A DNA stretch of 64,000 nucleotides from Hyposmocoma kahamanoa (GCF_003589595.1 NW_020653409.1:3121025-3185024), one strand, 5' to 3'. Counted from the stretch's first letter, positions 52,254 to 62,255 are shown. Translations and numbers: made by a program. Notes: generated by a model not told the origin, from the letters alone.

Positions 52254-53017
52254 TAAAAGTTTTACAAACAAAAAATATAAAATAAGAGCTTATAAAGAGA
52301 CCGAAACCATATTATAATTGATGATACTAAAAAGTTACGAGTACATTACAACAACGCATTTCGAGTCATGTTATGTCTGCAATGGGGCTGCAGCGCATCT
52401 TACTAGATGCGCGCTAGTTAGCCCTGAACAGGTTGGATGATTTTTACACACTGTTACGAAAGCGTCAAAATGGTCTTTTAAAGAATAAGTCCTAGAATGT
52501 TTTCACACTTCGTTTTCAAGATGCGACTACTGTAATTGTTTTTAATGTCCCTAATTATGCCCGTTTTTCTTCTCATTACAGCCACAGTCGGTAATGAGTT
52601 TTCTACAAATTAAAAAACTCAATACCGGCCATGGCTTCTTCTCCAGCAACTCATGTTTTCGCGTTTTTCTTTAGCCACCTCACCTTATGTATTCTATTCC
52701 TTATTATAATTTATTAAATTCATTATGTATTTTGTGTAATTTATAAATTTATTTAAAATCGTGTTTTCCTTATATGTATTAATTTTTCCTAATTTGAGCT
52801 GGCCTGATCATTTTTTTTTCCTTTTTGGATTTCTTCCAGTTCGTTTCCTAACATTTTACTTTCTGCCATACTTACAATATGAACAGCATTGTATGTTTGA
52901 AATACATACACATGTATGTTTGAAATACATACACAGGCTTACTGTTGTTGCCGTTACTATGGCAGCTTTGACGTTGGCACAAAGAATTCTAGTGCCATTT
53001 AGTTAATAAAAAGATAT
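52254..53017. other. Unassigned AT-rich stretch
   Basis: A direct repeat, ATGTTTGAAATACATACACA (52891 and 52915), is the only local structure. The open frame at 52761-53006 is hydrophobic T-rich sequence without a motif. Confidence 0.4.
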
Positions 53018-53075
53018 GCTGCTTTGTTTGAAAAAACAAATATATACGTGATTTTAAATTCCGGCATAGTAGTTT
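53018..53075 (-). repeat. Penelope-like terminal repeat fragment
   Basis: TTTGTTTGAAAAAACAAATA, then TACGTGATTTTAAATTCCGG, then TAGTAGTTTTATTTTC: the sense 3' half of the PLE terminal repeat. Confidence 0.65.
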
Positions 53076-53985
53076 TATTTTCAAAACAAGGTAGGCTTAT
53101 AAAAAGAAAAAGTAACTAAAATATTAGATAAAATTGGTGATCAGTTTTGAAAACCGAATTAAAATTCACTCAAAAATTAAATATTCGAGACATTCATAAT
53201 CAACAGTTAAAAAGAAACGACAATAAAAATTTATGACGCCATATAAGCTGTACACTAATGACAGTTTTGCTAAATAGGGGCGGAGTATCCCCACTGACTT
53301 TGACCATTAATATCTATAGCGGTTAATAATAAGCTCTCGACTATAGATGGTACATAAGCGGTGTATTTTTTATTTCTTAGCTTACCTATTTATTGCTTAA
53401 TTACGTTACAATGTCTTCCTGAGTCCCCGTGTACATGAAATGTACAATATTTACTGAAAATGATTCAGAGTCAAACAATATTATTACTATGATCACGTAC
53501 ATATTAGCACAGATTAAGCTTCGCTACATACGCTGTCCGCAGAACACGTGCCCTTACCGATGTGGGTATTGCTTGCTGTTGGGCAATTTTCCGAAAAATT
53601 TCCAATAGTGGAATTTTTTCCGAAAAATTTCTGAAAAATGGAAAAATATAATTTCGATGGCACATATTATGTTCTACGCACAGAAATATCTTTTCAAGTT
53701 TTACTTAGCATGTATTATAAAATAAAATTGTATAGCTAAAAGCAAGATAGAAAAAAACGAGATATAAAATGATTGGACAACAGCGAAAAAAGGAATCATG
53801 GATAAAAAAAATCCTCACAATAGCTCCATCGTTTTCGTCCAGTGTCTTCAACTTTCGATACACGTCAACGGGAAATGTAGAAAAATACAGATATCAGAAA
53901 AACATTCGAAAAAAATATTTATTTTTCTGAAAATTATGATTTTTCCAAAATGGACATTTTTCCATGACCGAACACTAGTACTGCT
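53076..53985. other. Unassigned AT-rich stretch
   Basis: No gene or repeat family recognised. Confidence 0.4.
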
Positions 53986-53987
53986 AG

Positions 53988-54165
53988 ACTAGTTTACTAT
54001 AATTACTTTCATAGTTCAACGTCTTACGGAATTATCATGTGGGGGAAGATATACAAATCATATTTTTATTGCAAAAACGAGCGATTTGTTCTGTGTACCG
54101 TTTAGGTTCTCGGGTTTCTCTCATAGAAAAGTTTAAGGAGACTGGTATCATGACATTATAGTACA
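53988..54165 (+). pseudogene. LINE polyprotein fragment
   Basis: Frames read ARLVYYNYFHSSTSYGIIMW, then (frameshift) FLLQKRAICSVYRLGS and VSLIEKFKETGIMT. They correspond to RLVYFSYFHSLLAYGILLWG and VFVLQKRAIRGIYNL of the 39154 LINE. Confidence 0.7.
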
Positions 54166-54224
54166 TTTACTCAAATATTTTGTATGCCCTTTGAGGCATT
54201 ATATTAGCACAATCTATAATTATA

Positions 54225-54322
54225 TTTAAAGAGCTGAGTGGCACTGCAACTGTTATGAACAGGCGTGTCGCTTACCATCAGGCGCACGACTTGTTCGTCC
54301 CGTCACTTGATATAATAAAAAA
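54225..54322 (+). repeat. R-family 3' fragment
   Basis: AGAGCTGAGTGGCACTGCAA, then GAACAGGCGTGTCGCTTACC, then CGTCACTTGATATAATAAAA. Confidence 0.85.
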
Positions 54323-54339
54323 AGAACGTTGCTTTGATC

Positions 54340-54535
54340 TCAAAGTAACTAAAGCACTTGTGTTATATAAATCGAAAACAACTACGGTACCACAAACACC
54401 CAGACCCGAGATAATATAGAAAAGTTATATTTTCTACATTTTCCCGGTCGGGGATCGAAACTGAGTCCTTAGAGATGGCAACACCGTGAAAACTGGTGTG
54501 AAAGCTACTGAGGACGTCAACAGTCTTAACTTTCG
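54340..54535 (-). repeat. SINE-B copy
   Basis: Plus-strand reading: GATCTCAAAGTAACTAAAGC, CGGTACCACAAACACCCAGA, CCCGGTCGGGGATCGAAACT (inverse B box), CAACACCGTGAAAACTGGTG. Confidence 0.82.
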
Positions 54536-54678
54536 TCGTTTAGACATGCAGGCTTATTACGACGATACGATTTTTTATCAATCTCCCTGTACTTCAGTTA
54601 CACCGTAACAAAACACTCGTAACCAGTACCAACAGTTTACAGCGCCTCTATAATTAACTATCAAAGTACCATCTTATT

Positions 54679-54822
54679 ATGGCCAAACTATTAAGCATTG
54701 AAGAACTGGCCTTAGGCGAAGATTCTAGTAACACGGCGCTAATTGCGCAGGAGTCGCTCGTTACATGTAGCACTAGAGCCCATAGCTCAGACTCAACTAG
54801 CAATGATGCTAACACGAGATGA
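54679..54822 (+). CDS. Hypothetical 47-codon ORF
   Basis: The ATG in the context ATTATGG opens a frame starting MAKLLSIEELALGEDSSNTA that ends in TGA at 54820-54822. The composition is acidic and serine/threonine-rich, without transmembrane or cysteine pattern. Locally GC-richer than its AT-rich flanks and not part of any repeat in the window. It may be a short exon, the start of a gag-like or ORF1-like protein, or chance; no function is proposed. Confidence 0.2.
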   Translation: MAKLLSIEELALGEDSSNTALIAQESLVTCSTRAHSSDSTSNDANTR

Positions 54823-54924
54823 TGTTAGGCTATTAACCTTATTGAAATCGGATATTACAGGATGTCCCAAAATTCATGAACTCAATTTTAGTAACCAGTA
54901 GGTAGAAAGGAGGGAGGTTTTATA

Positions 54925-55232
54925 ATAATAATAATAATAATAATGCACACACTCATAGCCCCGTACTAGGGAGACCTTGTATTGCGGGTGCCATGGACAC
55001 ATACATACATAAACACAAATTACATCAAAACTACTATATAAATTTTTCTTTATTGCCCCGCATTAGGGAAACCCTGTGTTGCGGGTGCCACGGACACAAA
55101 GATAACCACAAATTACATTCAAAATCACGAGAGAAATAATGTTGGTCATACAAATATTTCTCCCGGCCCGGGAATCGAGCCCGGGACCTCTGCGTGGCAA
55201 CCCAGCATGGTAACCGTTCAGTCACGGAGGCA
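54925..55232 (-). repeat. SINE-A copy with a duplicated 3' half
   Basis: The full head and body lie at 55053-55232 (GCATTAGGGAAACCCTGTGT; inverse B box GGGAATCGAGCCC; GGTAACCGTTCAGTCACGGA). A second 3' half lies at 54942-55045 (CATAGCCCCGTACTAGGGAG; GTGCCATGGACACATACATA) followed by (TAA)n at 54925-54943. Either one SINE inserted in another or a slippage duplication. Confidence 0.8.
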
Positions 55233-55244
55233 GTCAAAAATTAA

Positions 55245-55530
55245 GTGCTCATTTGACCTCCATCTCACCTGATTGGTTGGACCATGAGATCGATCATGGA
55301 GCGTGCTCAACGAAATAGCGCCTATTAGCTCTCGCCTTGAAAAGGGCCGTGTTGTACAGGTCAAAGAATGCAGGAAATTCCACTATATAGACGTTCTCCA
55401 CATAAACGTGAAAGCGTAACGCTTCGTATGAAATCCTTGGAATATCTAAAACATAGGTAAGGAACCCCAGCCTGTGACCCCGATGATGAAAAGGGGATAG
55501 CGGAATTAAATCATGCAATGCCCTCGCAAA
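55245..55530 (-). pseudogene. LINE C-terminus
   Basis: Minus frame: MHDLIPLSPFHHRGHRLGFL, then TYVLDIPRISYEALRFHVYV, then FKARANRRYF. This is the conserved C-terminal end (L.PPSPFHYR..R..GFHS.VVDIPR; FKARVNRHY) of a CR1/Jockey-group LINE, as at 23269-23624. Missing residues make it non-functional. Confidence 0.65.
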
Positions 55531-55570
55531 CTCTTTTCATCACTCAACACGCTTTTCAACTAAATCCAAT

Positions 55571-55806
55571 GTACTACCACCTTAACTATTTCTGCTGCCA
55601 AGCAGTAATATGCATGCATTTCAGTTATAAGGGTACTGGTGAAACTAAAAGCACATGGGAATTGTCCACTTTGTTTGTCAGAGTGACTGGCGAAGGGAAT
55701 GCCCTTCAGGCCTTTACAATTTAAAACTCTTAGTGCCACAGCCACTGTTATGGGTAGGCGTGTCGCTTGCCACCAGGTGCATGGCTTGTTCGTTCCATCC
55801 CCCGGA
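55571..55806 (+). repeat. R-family copy, diverged
   Basis: TACTACCACCTTAACTATTT, then TACTGGTGAAACTAAAAGCA, then GTAGGCGTGTCGCTTGCCAC, ending CCCGGAAAAAAA. Confidence 0.75.
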
Positions 55807-56228
55807 AAAAAATTACACATAACGTCGGGGATTGTGTAAATCGGCGTAAGTAGTATTGGTAAAAGGCGCATATCTGCAATTAAACCAAATTTTTACAGGA
55901 GAAGGATTTAATGCTATTACTTTCTCATTTCAATGGCATCCATTTTTGCACAGTAAGCATTAATTTATGTTAGTTTAAAGACTGATAACAATAGATTCCC
56001 GTAAATCACGCTAATTTACTTGCCACGATATTTATGCGGAGTCGATTGGGCGCTAAATTACCGAAATAGAAACTCATAATCCAATGCTAGTCACGCGTAA
56101 TTACACTATCCCAGACGAATTAGGTCTTTATATTTAATTATTTTATAGTCGTACTAGTTTCGTTAATACAAAATAATCCTTGCTTAGTTGCTTTATTTTA
56201 ATTACCTGATTACCATTTTTTAGAGAAG
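55807..56228. other. Unassigned AT-rich stretch
   Basis: No gene or repeat family recognised. Confidence 0.4.
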
Positions 56229-56240
56229 AAAATGTGTACA

Positions 56241-56362
56241 TATCGAGTTCTTAGGTTTTCGGTCAACCGTGACCATGGGACCTGTAAAGGGCCCGAAACG
56301 TCGGTTTGTTTGAAAAAACAAATATACGCGATTTAAATCCGGAAAAATAGTTTCATTCCTAT
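56241..56362 (+). mobile_element. Short Penelope-like insertion, 12-bp duplication
   Basis: Flanked by identical AAAATGTGTACA (56229-56240 and 56363-56374). A 25-base inverted start (ATCGAGTTCTTAGGTTTTCG) switches to the sense terminal repeat at about 56262. The latter has GTGACCATGG, a stem GGGACC-TGTAAA-GGGCCC (56277-56294), GAAACGTCGG (56295-56304) and a perfect small hairpin TTTGTTT-GAAA-AAACAAA. Best-preserved terminal repeat of the window. Confidence 0.8.
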
Positions 56363-56808
56363 AAAATGTGTACACTTTTTCAATTCTTACAGAGAAACTT
56401 AAAGTGGTTATTCCCATCTAATACCGTGAAACGGATCCTTTGGTAAATCCGTTTTATTCTACATTATTTTCTATTCCAATCGGATCCTCTTTGCAGGGCA
56501 TCAAGATTAAATAATAATATTTTATCCCCACTTGATACCCTCCTACTTACAATTTTATTTTTGGTAGGTACTGTGGTACTGTCAACAAGAAAAACTTTTA
56601 AAAGCTCTAAGAAATGACGCAAATTTACGAAGTGTGCTTAACAATGAATATAAATTGCCTACTAACAAAGCGATGATTAACAAAACAAACAGCAATCGAT
56701 AAATGGCACAAATACGTCACTGACCAACTTTTGATTGGAAATATAACAGTAAATCACTGTTTAGAAAAACTTGGATCTTAAGTATTACATATTTAACTTT
56801 AACTTTAA

Positions 56809-57034
56809 CTGCCTCTGTGGCCGAACGGTTACCATGCCGGACTGCCACGCAGAGGTCCCAGGTTCGGTTCCCGGGCCGGGAGAAATGTTTGTATGGCTTA
56901 CATTTATTTCTCTCGTGAGTTTGGGTGTAATTTGTGGTTGTCTATGTGTGTGTCCATGGCACCCGCGACACAGGGTTCCCTAGTGCGGGGCTATGTTGAG
57001 TGTGAGCGTTATTATTATTATTATTATATGTCAA
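56809..57034 (+). repeat. SINE-A, full-length type copy
   Basis: The tRNA-like head has an A-box-like TGGCCGAACGG (56818-56828) and B box GGTTCGGTTCC (56861-56871). The body has GTATGGCTTACATTTATTTC, GTGTCCATGGCACCCGCGAC and CCCTAGTGCGGGGCTATG. The tail is (TTA)n. RNA polymerase III retroposon. Confidence 0.9.
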
Positions 57035-57924
57035 TATTAATGACCTGTCACAAAAATTTAAATGTCTGTGATTAATTATAACATTTGATAAAAATTGCTC
57101 AATAAATGAATAATACTTCCTTTTCTCTTGATTGAACTTACCTTACAAATACAATAAGGGGATCCGGCAAAGGCAGGAAGTTGCAAAATATATAGTGGAT
57201 CAGTTGGGATTTAAAGTTTATGCAGGATCAGTCGTAGGGTATCAGATGGGAATAATCTCTTAAAGTCAATCGAGTTTACAAACTGCATATTTCCGAAAAT
57301 TAAACGCACAACTTGTCGTCCAGTCACTTGAGTCATTAAAAAAAACATTATAATGATAACGATGAATAAAAACATTTGTTCATGTATTTGAACACGAAAA
57401 TATCCACGACACTAAACAACTACAGCCGAGAATTAAATTTGTGTAACAAAAATCAACTGTCCATTATCATCGTTGTTATACAAAATATAATTCTAAAAAG
57501 TCGTAATTCACAATTCATTTGTTGAAACCGGTTATATAGAAGTTGACAGTAAAAAATATGTATCGTTTCACCATCTCTGGCCAAATATGAAGCATACAAA
57601 TATTTTGACGGCATAATGATTATTTATTAACCTAAATTAGTAAATTGAACTACTTTTAACAAATTTCTTTTTTAAATTACTATGCTGTAAATACCACACG
57701 GGCATGCATTTATGGACCTCATAAATCAGTTATTAATAATTTAAACGAGGTGAGAGTGATTTCTTTTAATATCATTACCCTCAAAAGGAAAAGATACAGG
57801 GTGTCGCACAGCTATGGTAACACGAAGGGAAAGTATTTTAAATATTGTGGAATTATTTAGCTTCATAGAGATGTTATAAGTTGTCGATTAATTTCGTTCG
57901 TGGCATCTTTGATATTGTCTCCTG
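57035..57924. other. Unassigned stretch
   Basis: No gene. ACAGGGTGTCGCACAGCTAT at 57799 resembles a transposon end of the ACAGGGTGTC type, with no partner found. An R scrap, ACAACTTGTCGTCCAGTCAC then TTGAGTCATTAAAAAAAA, lies at 57309-57347. Confidence 0.35.
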
Positions 57925-58345
57925 GTTATAAAAAAAAAACGAACTCAAAAGTTCTTGGAATTACGTCATTTGCCAAGTTTTATAATAATAAATAAAAGTT
58001 ATTGACTTAATGTAGGTTACATATATCATTGCTGGTGAACTACTTTTAATTAGGAAAATACTTGTGTCAGAAGCCGTAAAGCAGTAAGCAGTTTAAAATT
58101 AAATTAATTATTTTTATTTACTTCTTTACTTAGCGGGTATATTTATTGAAATCGGTTACCGGAAAGTACGCGAAATCGGATTCATCCCTTAGTTTGGTAT
58201 ATTTTCTTTAAATTTAAATGGGAGCAATACTGAGGTATCCTCTTTCCAACAAAAAAAGAATCATGAAAATCGATTAAAAAATACAGGAGTAATCACGTAA
58301 GATACATACAAAAAAAATACAGTCTAATTGAGAACCTTAAAAACT
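57925..58345 (-). repeat. K-family copy with an internal insert
   Basis: AAAAACGAACTCAAAAGTTC, then a foreign 150-bp AT-rich piece (about 57985-58145), then AATCGGTTACCGGAAAGTAC, TGAGGTATCCTCTTTCCAAC and TCTAATTGAGAACCTT. Confidence 0.65.
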
Positions 58346-58759
58346 TGTTTTTTTACAGACGTGGCCTAATTACACGATGGAATAACATTGTTCTATTCCA
58401 AACTCATGTTTAATTTTGTGATTTAATACAAATAAATAAATTAATTGTGTACCATATTATATTCTTGTTGTAGGATACTAAAAGGGTATACGAAATCAAA
58501 ACAGGAGATATTGTATTCCGAGTTTTTAAAATCATGAATAACAGCGAAGTGCAGACGACCGGCAAGGCCGCACATGCGCGTGGGCGGGGTTGATTTACAT
58601 TGAATAAACATACGCCTGTCGCCCGCGTATAACCGACACCACGCGCCATTGTCCGTAGAATTTTGCGAAATTCCCACTATTTTTGATTGATTGTCGATAC
58701 ACAATCGGCGCTGTATCGTGCAAATAAAAATCGGAAAAGCGAGTTTCACTATGTCAAGA
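58346..58759. other. Unassigned stretch with a GC-rich core
   Basis: 58545-58660 is GC-rich (GCGCGTGGGCGGGGTTG, CGCGCCATTG). The minus frames crossing it have no motif and run into the neighbouring R copy. Confidence 0.35.
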
Positions 58760-59012
58760 TTTTTTTTTATGATGCCATGTAACGGGACGAACAAGTAGTG
58801 GGCATGGTGGTAAATGACACGCCTGTCCGTAGCTGTAGCAATGCCATTGCACCCGTCACCCTGAGACATAACTTGACAAGTCCCATGTGCCCGTAATTTC
58901 ATCAGCACACTTACTGACTCGGAACGCAGTAATAATGAGCATTACTGCTTAGCGGCAGAAATAGGTCAGGTGGCAGTACTTCTGTCGACGAACTCTTTTA
59001 CAAAGACCTACT
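58760..59012 (-). repeat. R-family copy
   Basis: Plus-strand reading: CCATGTAACGGGACGAACAA to GAACTCTTTTACAAAG. A central deletion removes the CACTCAGAGCTTTAAATCG block. Confidence 0.82.
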
Positions 59013-59424
59013 AACAGTGTTTTATTATATTGTTATGGATGCTAGTCTATAAGATGTGTATTTATGGGACTTTGTAACCTAATATATATTTTATATATAG
59101 CATTTTCATCGTACTTTACTGATAAAAGACATTAAATTTAATTTGGACTCGTTTTCACATTGTTTTTGGAGGAAAACAAATTTCAAAATTATTTAAATAA
59201 ACAATTGTTTATATTCTTGGCTTATATTTACAAATAAATAAAATAATGAAACATAACCAATATTTAATGTATATTTTGATAACAATCTATGACAGCAAAC
59301 GCAATTTTAACCCATTTGTTAGGGTATGCGAAGATTCCAGCGTACAGCCTCTTCATATATTTAGACGAAAGCCAAACAAACGCTACAATGTTTTGTAAAT
59401 CTGTTTTTAAATATAAGCTTTTTT

Positions 59425-59532
59425 TTATAATATCAAGTGACCGTCACTCTGAGACACAAGTTGACAAGTCCCATGTACCTGTAATTTGGCCAACACCCTT
59501 ACCGTTCTAAACTGGAACTCAGTAATGCTCAG
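59425..59532 (-). repeat. R-family fragment abutting the next R copy
   Basis: Plus-strand reading: AATATCAAGTGACCGTCACT, then CATGTACCTGTAATTTGGCC, then AACTCAGTAATGCTCAG. It meets the plus-strand R copy head-on at 59532. Confidence 0.78.
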
Positions 59533-59763
59533 AGTAGCAGTCCTCGTGTAAGAGTTCGTCCAGGGAAGTACTGCCACCTTACCTCTTTCTGCCGCCAAGC
59601 AGTAATGTGAGCATTATTGCGTTCCGATTTGGAAGGATAAGGGTGCTGGTGAAATTACAGGCACATGGGACTTGTCAACTTATGTCTCGAGGTGACGGGC
59701 GCAGTGGCAGTGCCCCTAAGATCTTTGCGATTTAAAGCTCTGAATGGCATTGCAACTGTTATA

Positions 59764-60215
59764 TAGGGTCTTTCAACAAGAACTTTGTTTTCTAAAACAA
59801 ACCATTGCAAACCATTTATTGCAAACCAAATTTGCTGATCGCGTAATTTCCCGAAATTCAGCTGTTAAATGGCCAGCCAGATCGTGTGATTTAACACCAC
59901 TGGATTATTTTTTGTGGGCCTATCTTAAGGACAGAGTCTATACGGAGCCAATCGAATCGACTACAGCCTTAAAACTCAAAATCCGTGATGTGATAGCCGA
60001 AATAGACCCGACATTTTGCCAAAAAGTGATTAAAAATTTTGATGAAAGAATCGACTTCTGTCAGCGTGGTCGTGGTGGACATTTGCCAGATATCATTTTT
60101 CATTCATAATTGGCGAACTTTTCTCTTTGTAATACAATAAAAATTTGAATCATCTTCATCTAAATTTTTTGTTTTATTTTGTTTTAGAAAACAAAGTTCT
60201 TGTTGAAAGACCCTT
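59764..60215. mobile_element. Internally deleted mariner-type transposon, TA duplication
   Basis: Inverted ends of 38 bp with one mismatch: the left starts TAGGGTCTTTCAACAAGAAC and the right reads AAGGGTCTTTCAACAAGAAC on the minus strand. TA lies on both sides (59762-59763, 60216-60217), and removing the element restores the R sequence. 452 bp; only the 3' end of the transposase gene remains. The near-identical ends point to recent mobilisation in trans. Confidence 0.9.
59800..60109 (+). pseudogene. Tc1/mariner-superfamily transposase, C-terminal remnant
   Basis: The frame reads FADRVISRNSAVKWPARSCD, then LTPLDYFLWAYLKDRVYTEP, then CQKVIKNFDERIDFCQ and GGHLPDIIFH before TAA at 60107. The WP.RS.DLTPLDYFLW block holds the third catalytic acidic residue (D of TPLD) of DDE transposases of this superfamily. 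The first two Asp and the DNA-binding domain are deleted, so it is inactive. The apparent frame start at 59744 lies in R sequence and is artificial. Confidence 0.85.
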
Positions 60216-60282
60216 TAGATAGGCTTGTCTCTTACCACCAGGCGCACGACTTGTTCGTCCCGTCACTTGGTATTATAAAATA

Positions 60283-60659
60283 AATAAACCGTACAAGGAG
60301 TTTAGTATATATATTTCGCATGTATAAACACAATAATAAAAACGCTTCGTCTTCAATAAAAAAATACGCACGTCAAGAATGTAGTCTTTAATAATCGTGT
60401 CGTGGTCGAATCGGCTACCAGCTGCAGGCAAATTTATAATCGCAACACTAAATCATACTGTTCATTTAGTGAGAGCGAAATTAGCGTTAGGCACTTATAA
60501 CACAATGAGGATTCCGCTGTCATTGTTAGCGGGAGTTTTAATCAAAGATGAAAGATTTAATGCCTTGAGTAAGTGCGTGCCACTGGCGTTTGTCACTGGA
60601 AATTATATTAAACTTAAATAATATCCTGCTATTTATATAGCTTCATAGAGCACTAAACG
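60283..60659. other. Unassigned stretch
   Basis: The plus frame at 60397-60621 (74 codons, with AKLALGTYNTMRIPLSLLAG) is not recognised. Possible but unsupported coding remnant. Confidence 0.3.
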
Positions 60660-61110
60660 ATACATTTACTCCGATGATTATATCACAAATATTCGACGAA
60701 TCATAAGAAATATTTACTCTATTTGTGGTATCACAAATATTTGACAACATCTACGAAATGGTTACTCTGATTTGAGATATCGTGAATATTTGACAAATTA
60801 CAAGTATAAAATAACTGCTCCAGTTTGTGGAACATAAGTATTTGATAATTCAAAGGAATTCTGATTTGTGATATCAAAATTATTCGACCAAATATTTATT
60901 TTCATTTATGATGACACAAATATTTGGCAATGTATACGAAATGTACTCTGATTTTTTATGCCGAAAATATTTGAATTACCAAATATTTGGAGTAATTGTG
61001 TTCTATAATTTGTGATTTACTTTAATTTGTGATATCCCAAATATTTGACAAGTTATCCGAAATATTTACTCCAATTATAATATTTCCAAATATTTGACAA
61101 TTTATAACAA
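60660..61110. repeat. Degenerate minisatellite, about 49-bp unit
   Basis: About nine or ten units of the type TTACTCTGATTTGTGATATC followed by ACAAATATTTGACAA and a variable ATTATACGAAAT. Units start near 60663, 60712, 60761, 60812, 60855, 60902, 60946, 61024 and 61069. Strongly diverged from each other. Confidence 0.75.
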
Positions 61111-61224
61111 ATAAAATTAGCTTTGTATCAACTTTGACACTGCAATATCATATACAATATATAATATTAATTGTTATAGTTATATTATAGTTATAGTAAT
61201 AATATTATATGTTGTTATTTACAG

Positions 61225-61266
61225 ATCTTGGCCGATATGTCACTCATTGAAGGCATCCAAAAAACG
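61225..61266 (+). CDS. Candidate 42-nt in-frame coding exon
   Basis: ATGTTGTTATTTACAG ends at 61224 and ACG|GTAAGA is a near-consensus donor at 61267. The 42 bases are open and read ILADMSLIEGIQKT (phase 0 at both sides). Alternatively it is a first coding exon starting at the internal ATG (61236, MSLIEGIQKT). It lies outside all repeats seen here. The parent gene is not recognised; the other exons would be outside the window. The other two frames are less clean. It may be a chance splice-site pair. Confidence 0.35.
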
Positions 61267-61974
61267 GTAAGACAAACGTTATTTGAATTTAAAAATCATT
61301 AATAAATTAGTAATGACTAGCTGCCATAATTGTAAGAATTATGATGATATAAGAATTTTATCGGTCTCTACAGTACGTATTTACCCTGAACTGAAGATAA
61401 AAACCACGCCTTTTATATATGGTAAAATATAGTGTCTGTAAATGTAATACATACTTCTTAGTGCCGGTAAAGAAAGACATTGTGGTGGAACTTGCACGTT
61501 GTAGATATCTCACATCTATTTTTAACTATTATGTATATGACGTGGTAAATTTACATTACTTTTAATGTAAAGTGCATGAATATTAATGGGCTAGTGACCA
61601 AGATCGGACATAATATACATAGTTACAATGTTTAAATACAATGTATATGTACAAGTAGAAAGACAACCCCAATCATAGACAGACTTCCAAAATGTAGTCG
61701 TTATATTGCGAATTCCAATTATCTGGAATTTTTATAGAAAATGACTAGGACAATGCGACAAAATTGCTTATGTACAATTTTCATAGTTCCGGTGAAACTT
61801 AAAATGTGGAATCATTTGTTAGTATGTAATATCATTGAGCATGTTATGTATTTGTAAGAAATATTCGTCATTGAAAGAAGACTGGCGAAAGCTGTCCCAA
61901 TAACGACGAAGAGCCGTTCATGGCGTTTGTTAGTATAATTTTTCGTTTTAGTTTATGCCCAGTTATCAATATAT
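61267..61974. other. Unassigned stretch (intron if the exon is real)
   Basis: AT-rich; no repeats of the listed families and no supported frame. Confidence 0.4.
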
Positions 61975-61976
61975 TG

Positions 61977-62085
61977 TTATAATTATTAATACAAAGATCG
62001 AACACTGAGAAAAAACACTCAGAAAAATTCCTTCGATCCGGTCGGATTCGAACCGACGTCTTCTTGCATACCGTGCCAGACACGG
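61977..62085 (-). repeat. SINE-D copy
   Basis: Plus-strand reading: TTATTAATACAAAGATCGAA, then TTCCTTCGATCCGGTCGGAT, then the inverse B box GGATTCGAACC and CATACCGTGCCAGACACGG. Confidence 0.8.
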
Positions 62086-62149
62086 TAAAAATTTAAATCT
62101 ATGACTCTTACGATAAGTTCGTTCTTGACTGTACTACAGATGTAAGTAG

Positions 62150-62255
62150 GCCGGGTGAAGTATTGTATGGATTATATTTATTTCTCTCATGAGAGGTGTA
62201 TTTGGGTTCTCTATGTGTGTCCTTGGCACCCGCTATACAGGGTTTCTTTAAGTGT
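62150..62255 (+). repeat. SINE-A body, 5'-truncated
   Basis: GGCCGGGTGAAGTATTGTAT, then ATTTATTTCTCTCATGAGAG, then GTGTGTCCTTGGCACCCGCT, then ACAGGGTTTC. Confidence 0.7.

Larger units (their letters stand above)
59533..60282 (+). repeat. R-family copy split by a mariner-type element
   Basis: The 5' part lies at 59533-59761 (GTCCAGGGAAGTACTGCCAC to GGCATTGCAACTGTT) and the 3' part from 60218 (GATAGGCTTGTCTCTTACCA to CGTCACTTGGTATTATAAAA). Only the transposon lies between. Confidence 0.9.

Noticed and set aside
58441..58908. 155-codon minus frame
   Set aside because: About a third of it is the R copy at 58760-59012; the remaining part has no motif.
59744..59800. Apparent N-terminus of the transposase frame
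   Set aside because: These codons are R-family sequence and the transposon's left inverted end read through by chance; the true transposase part begins after about 59800.
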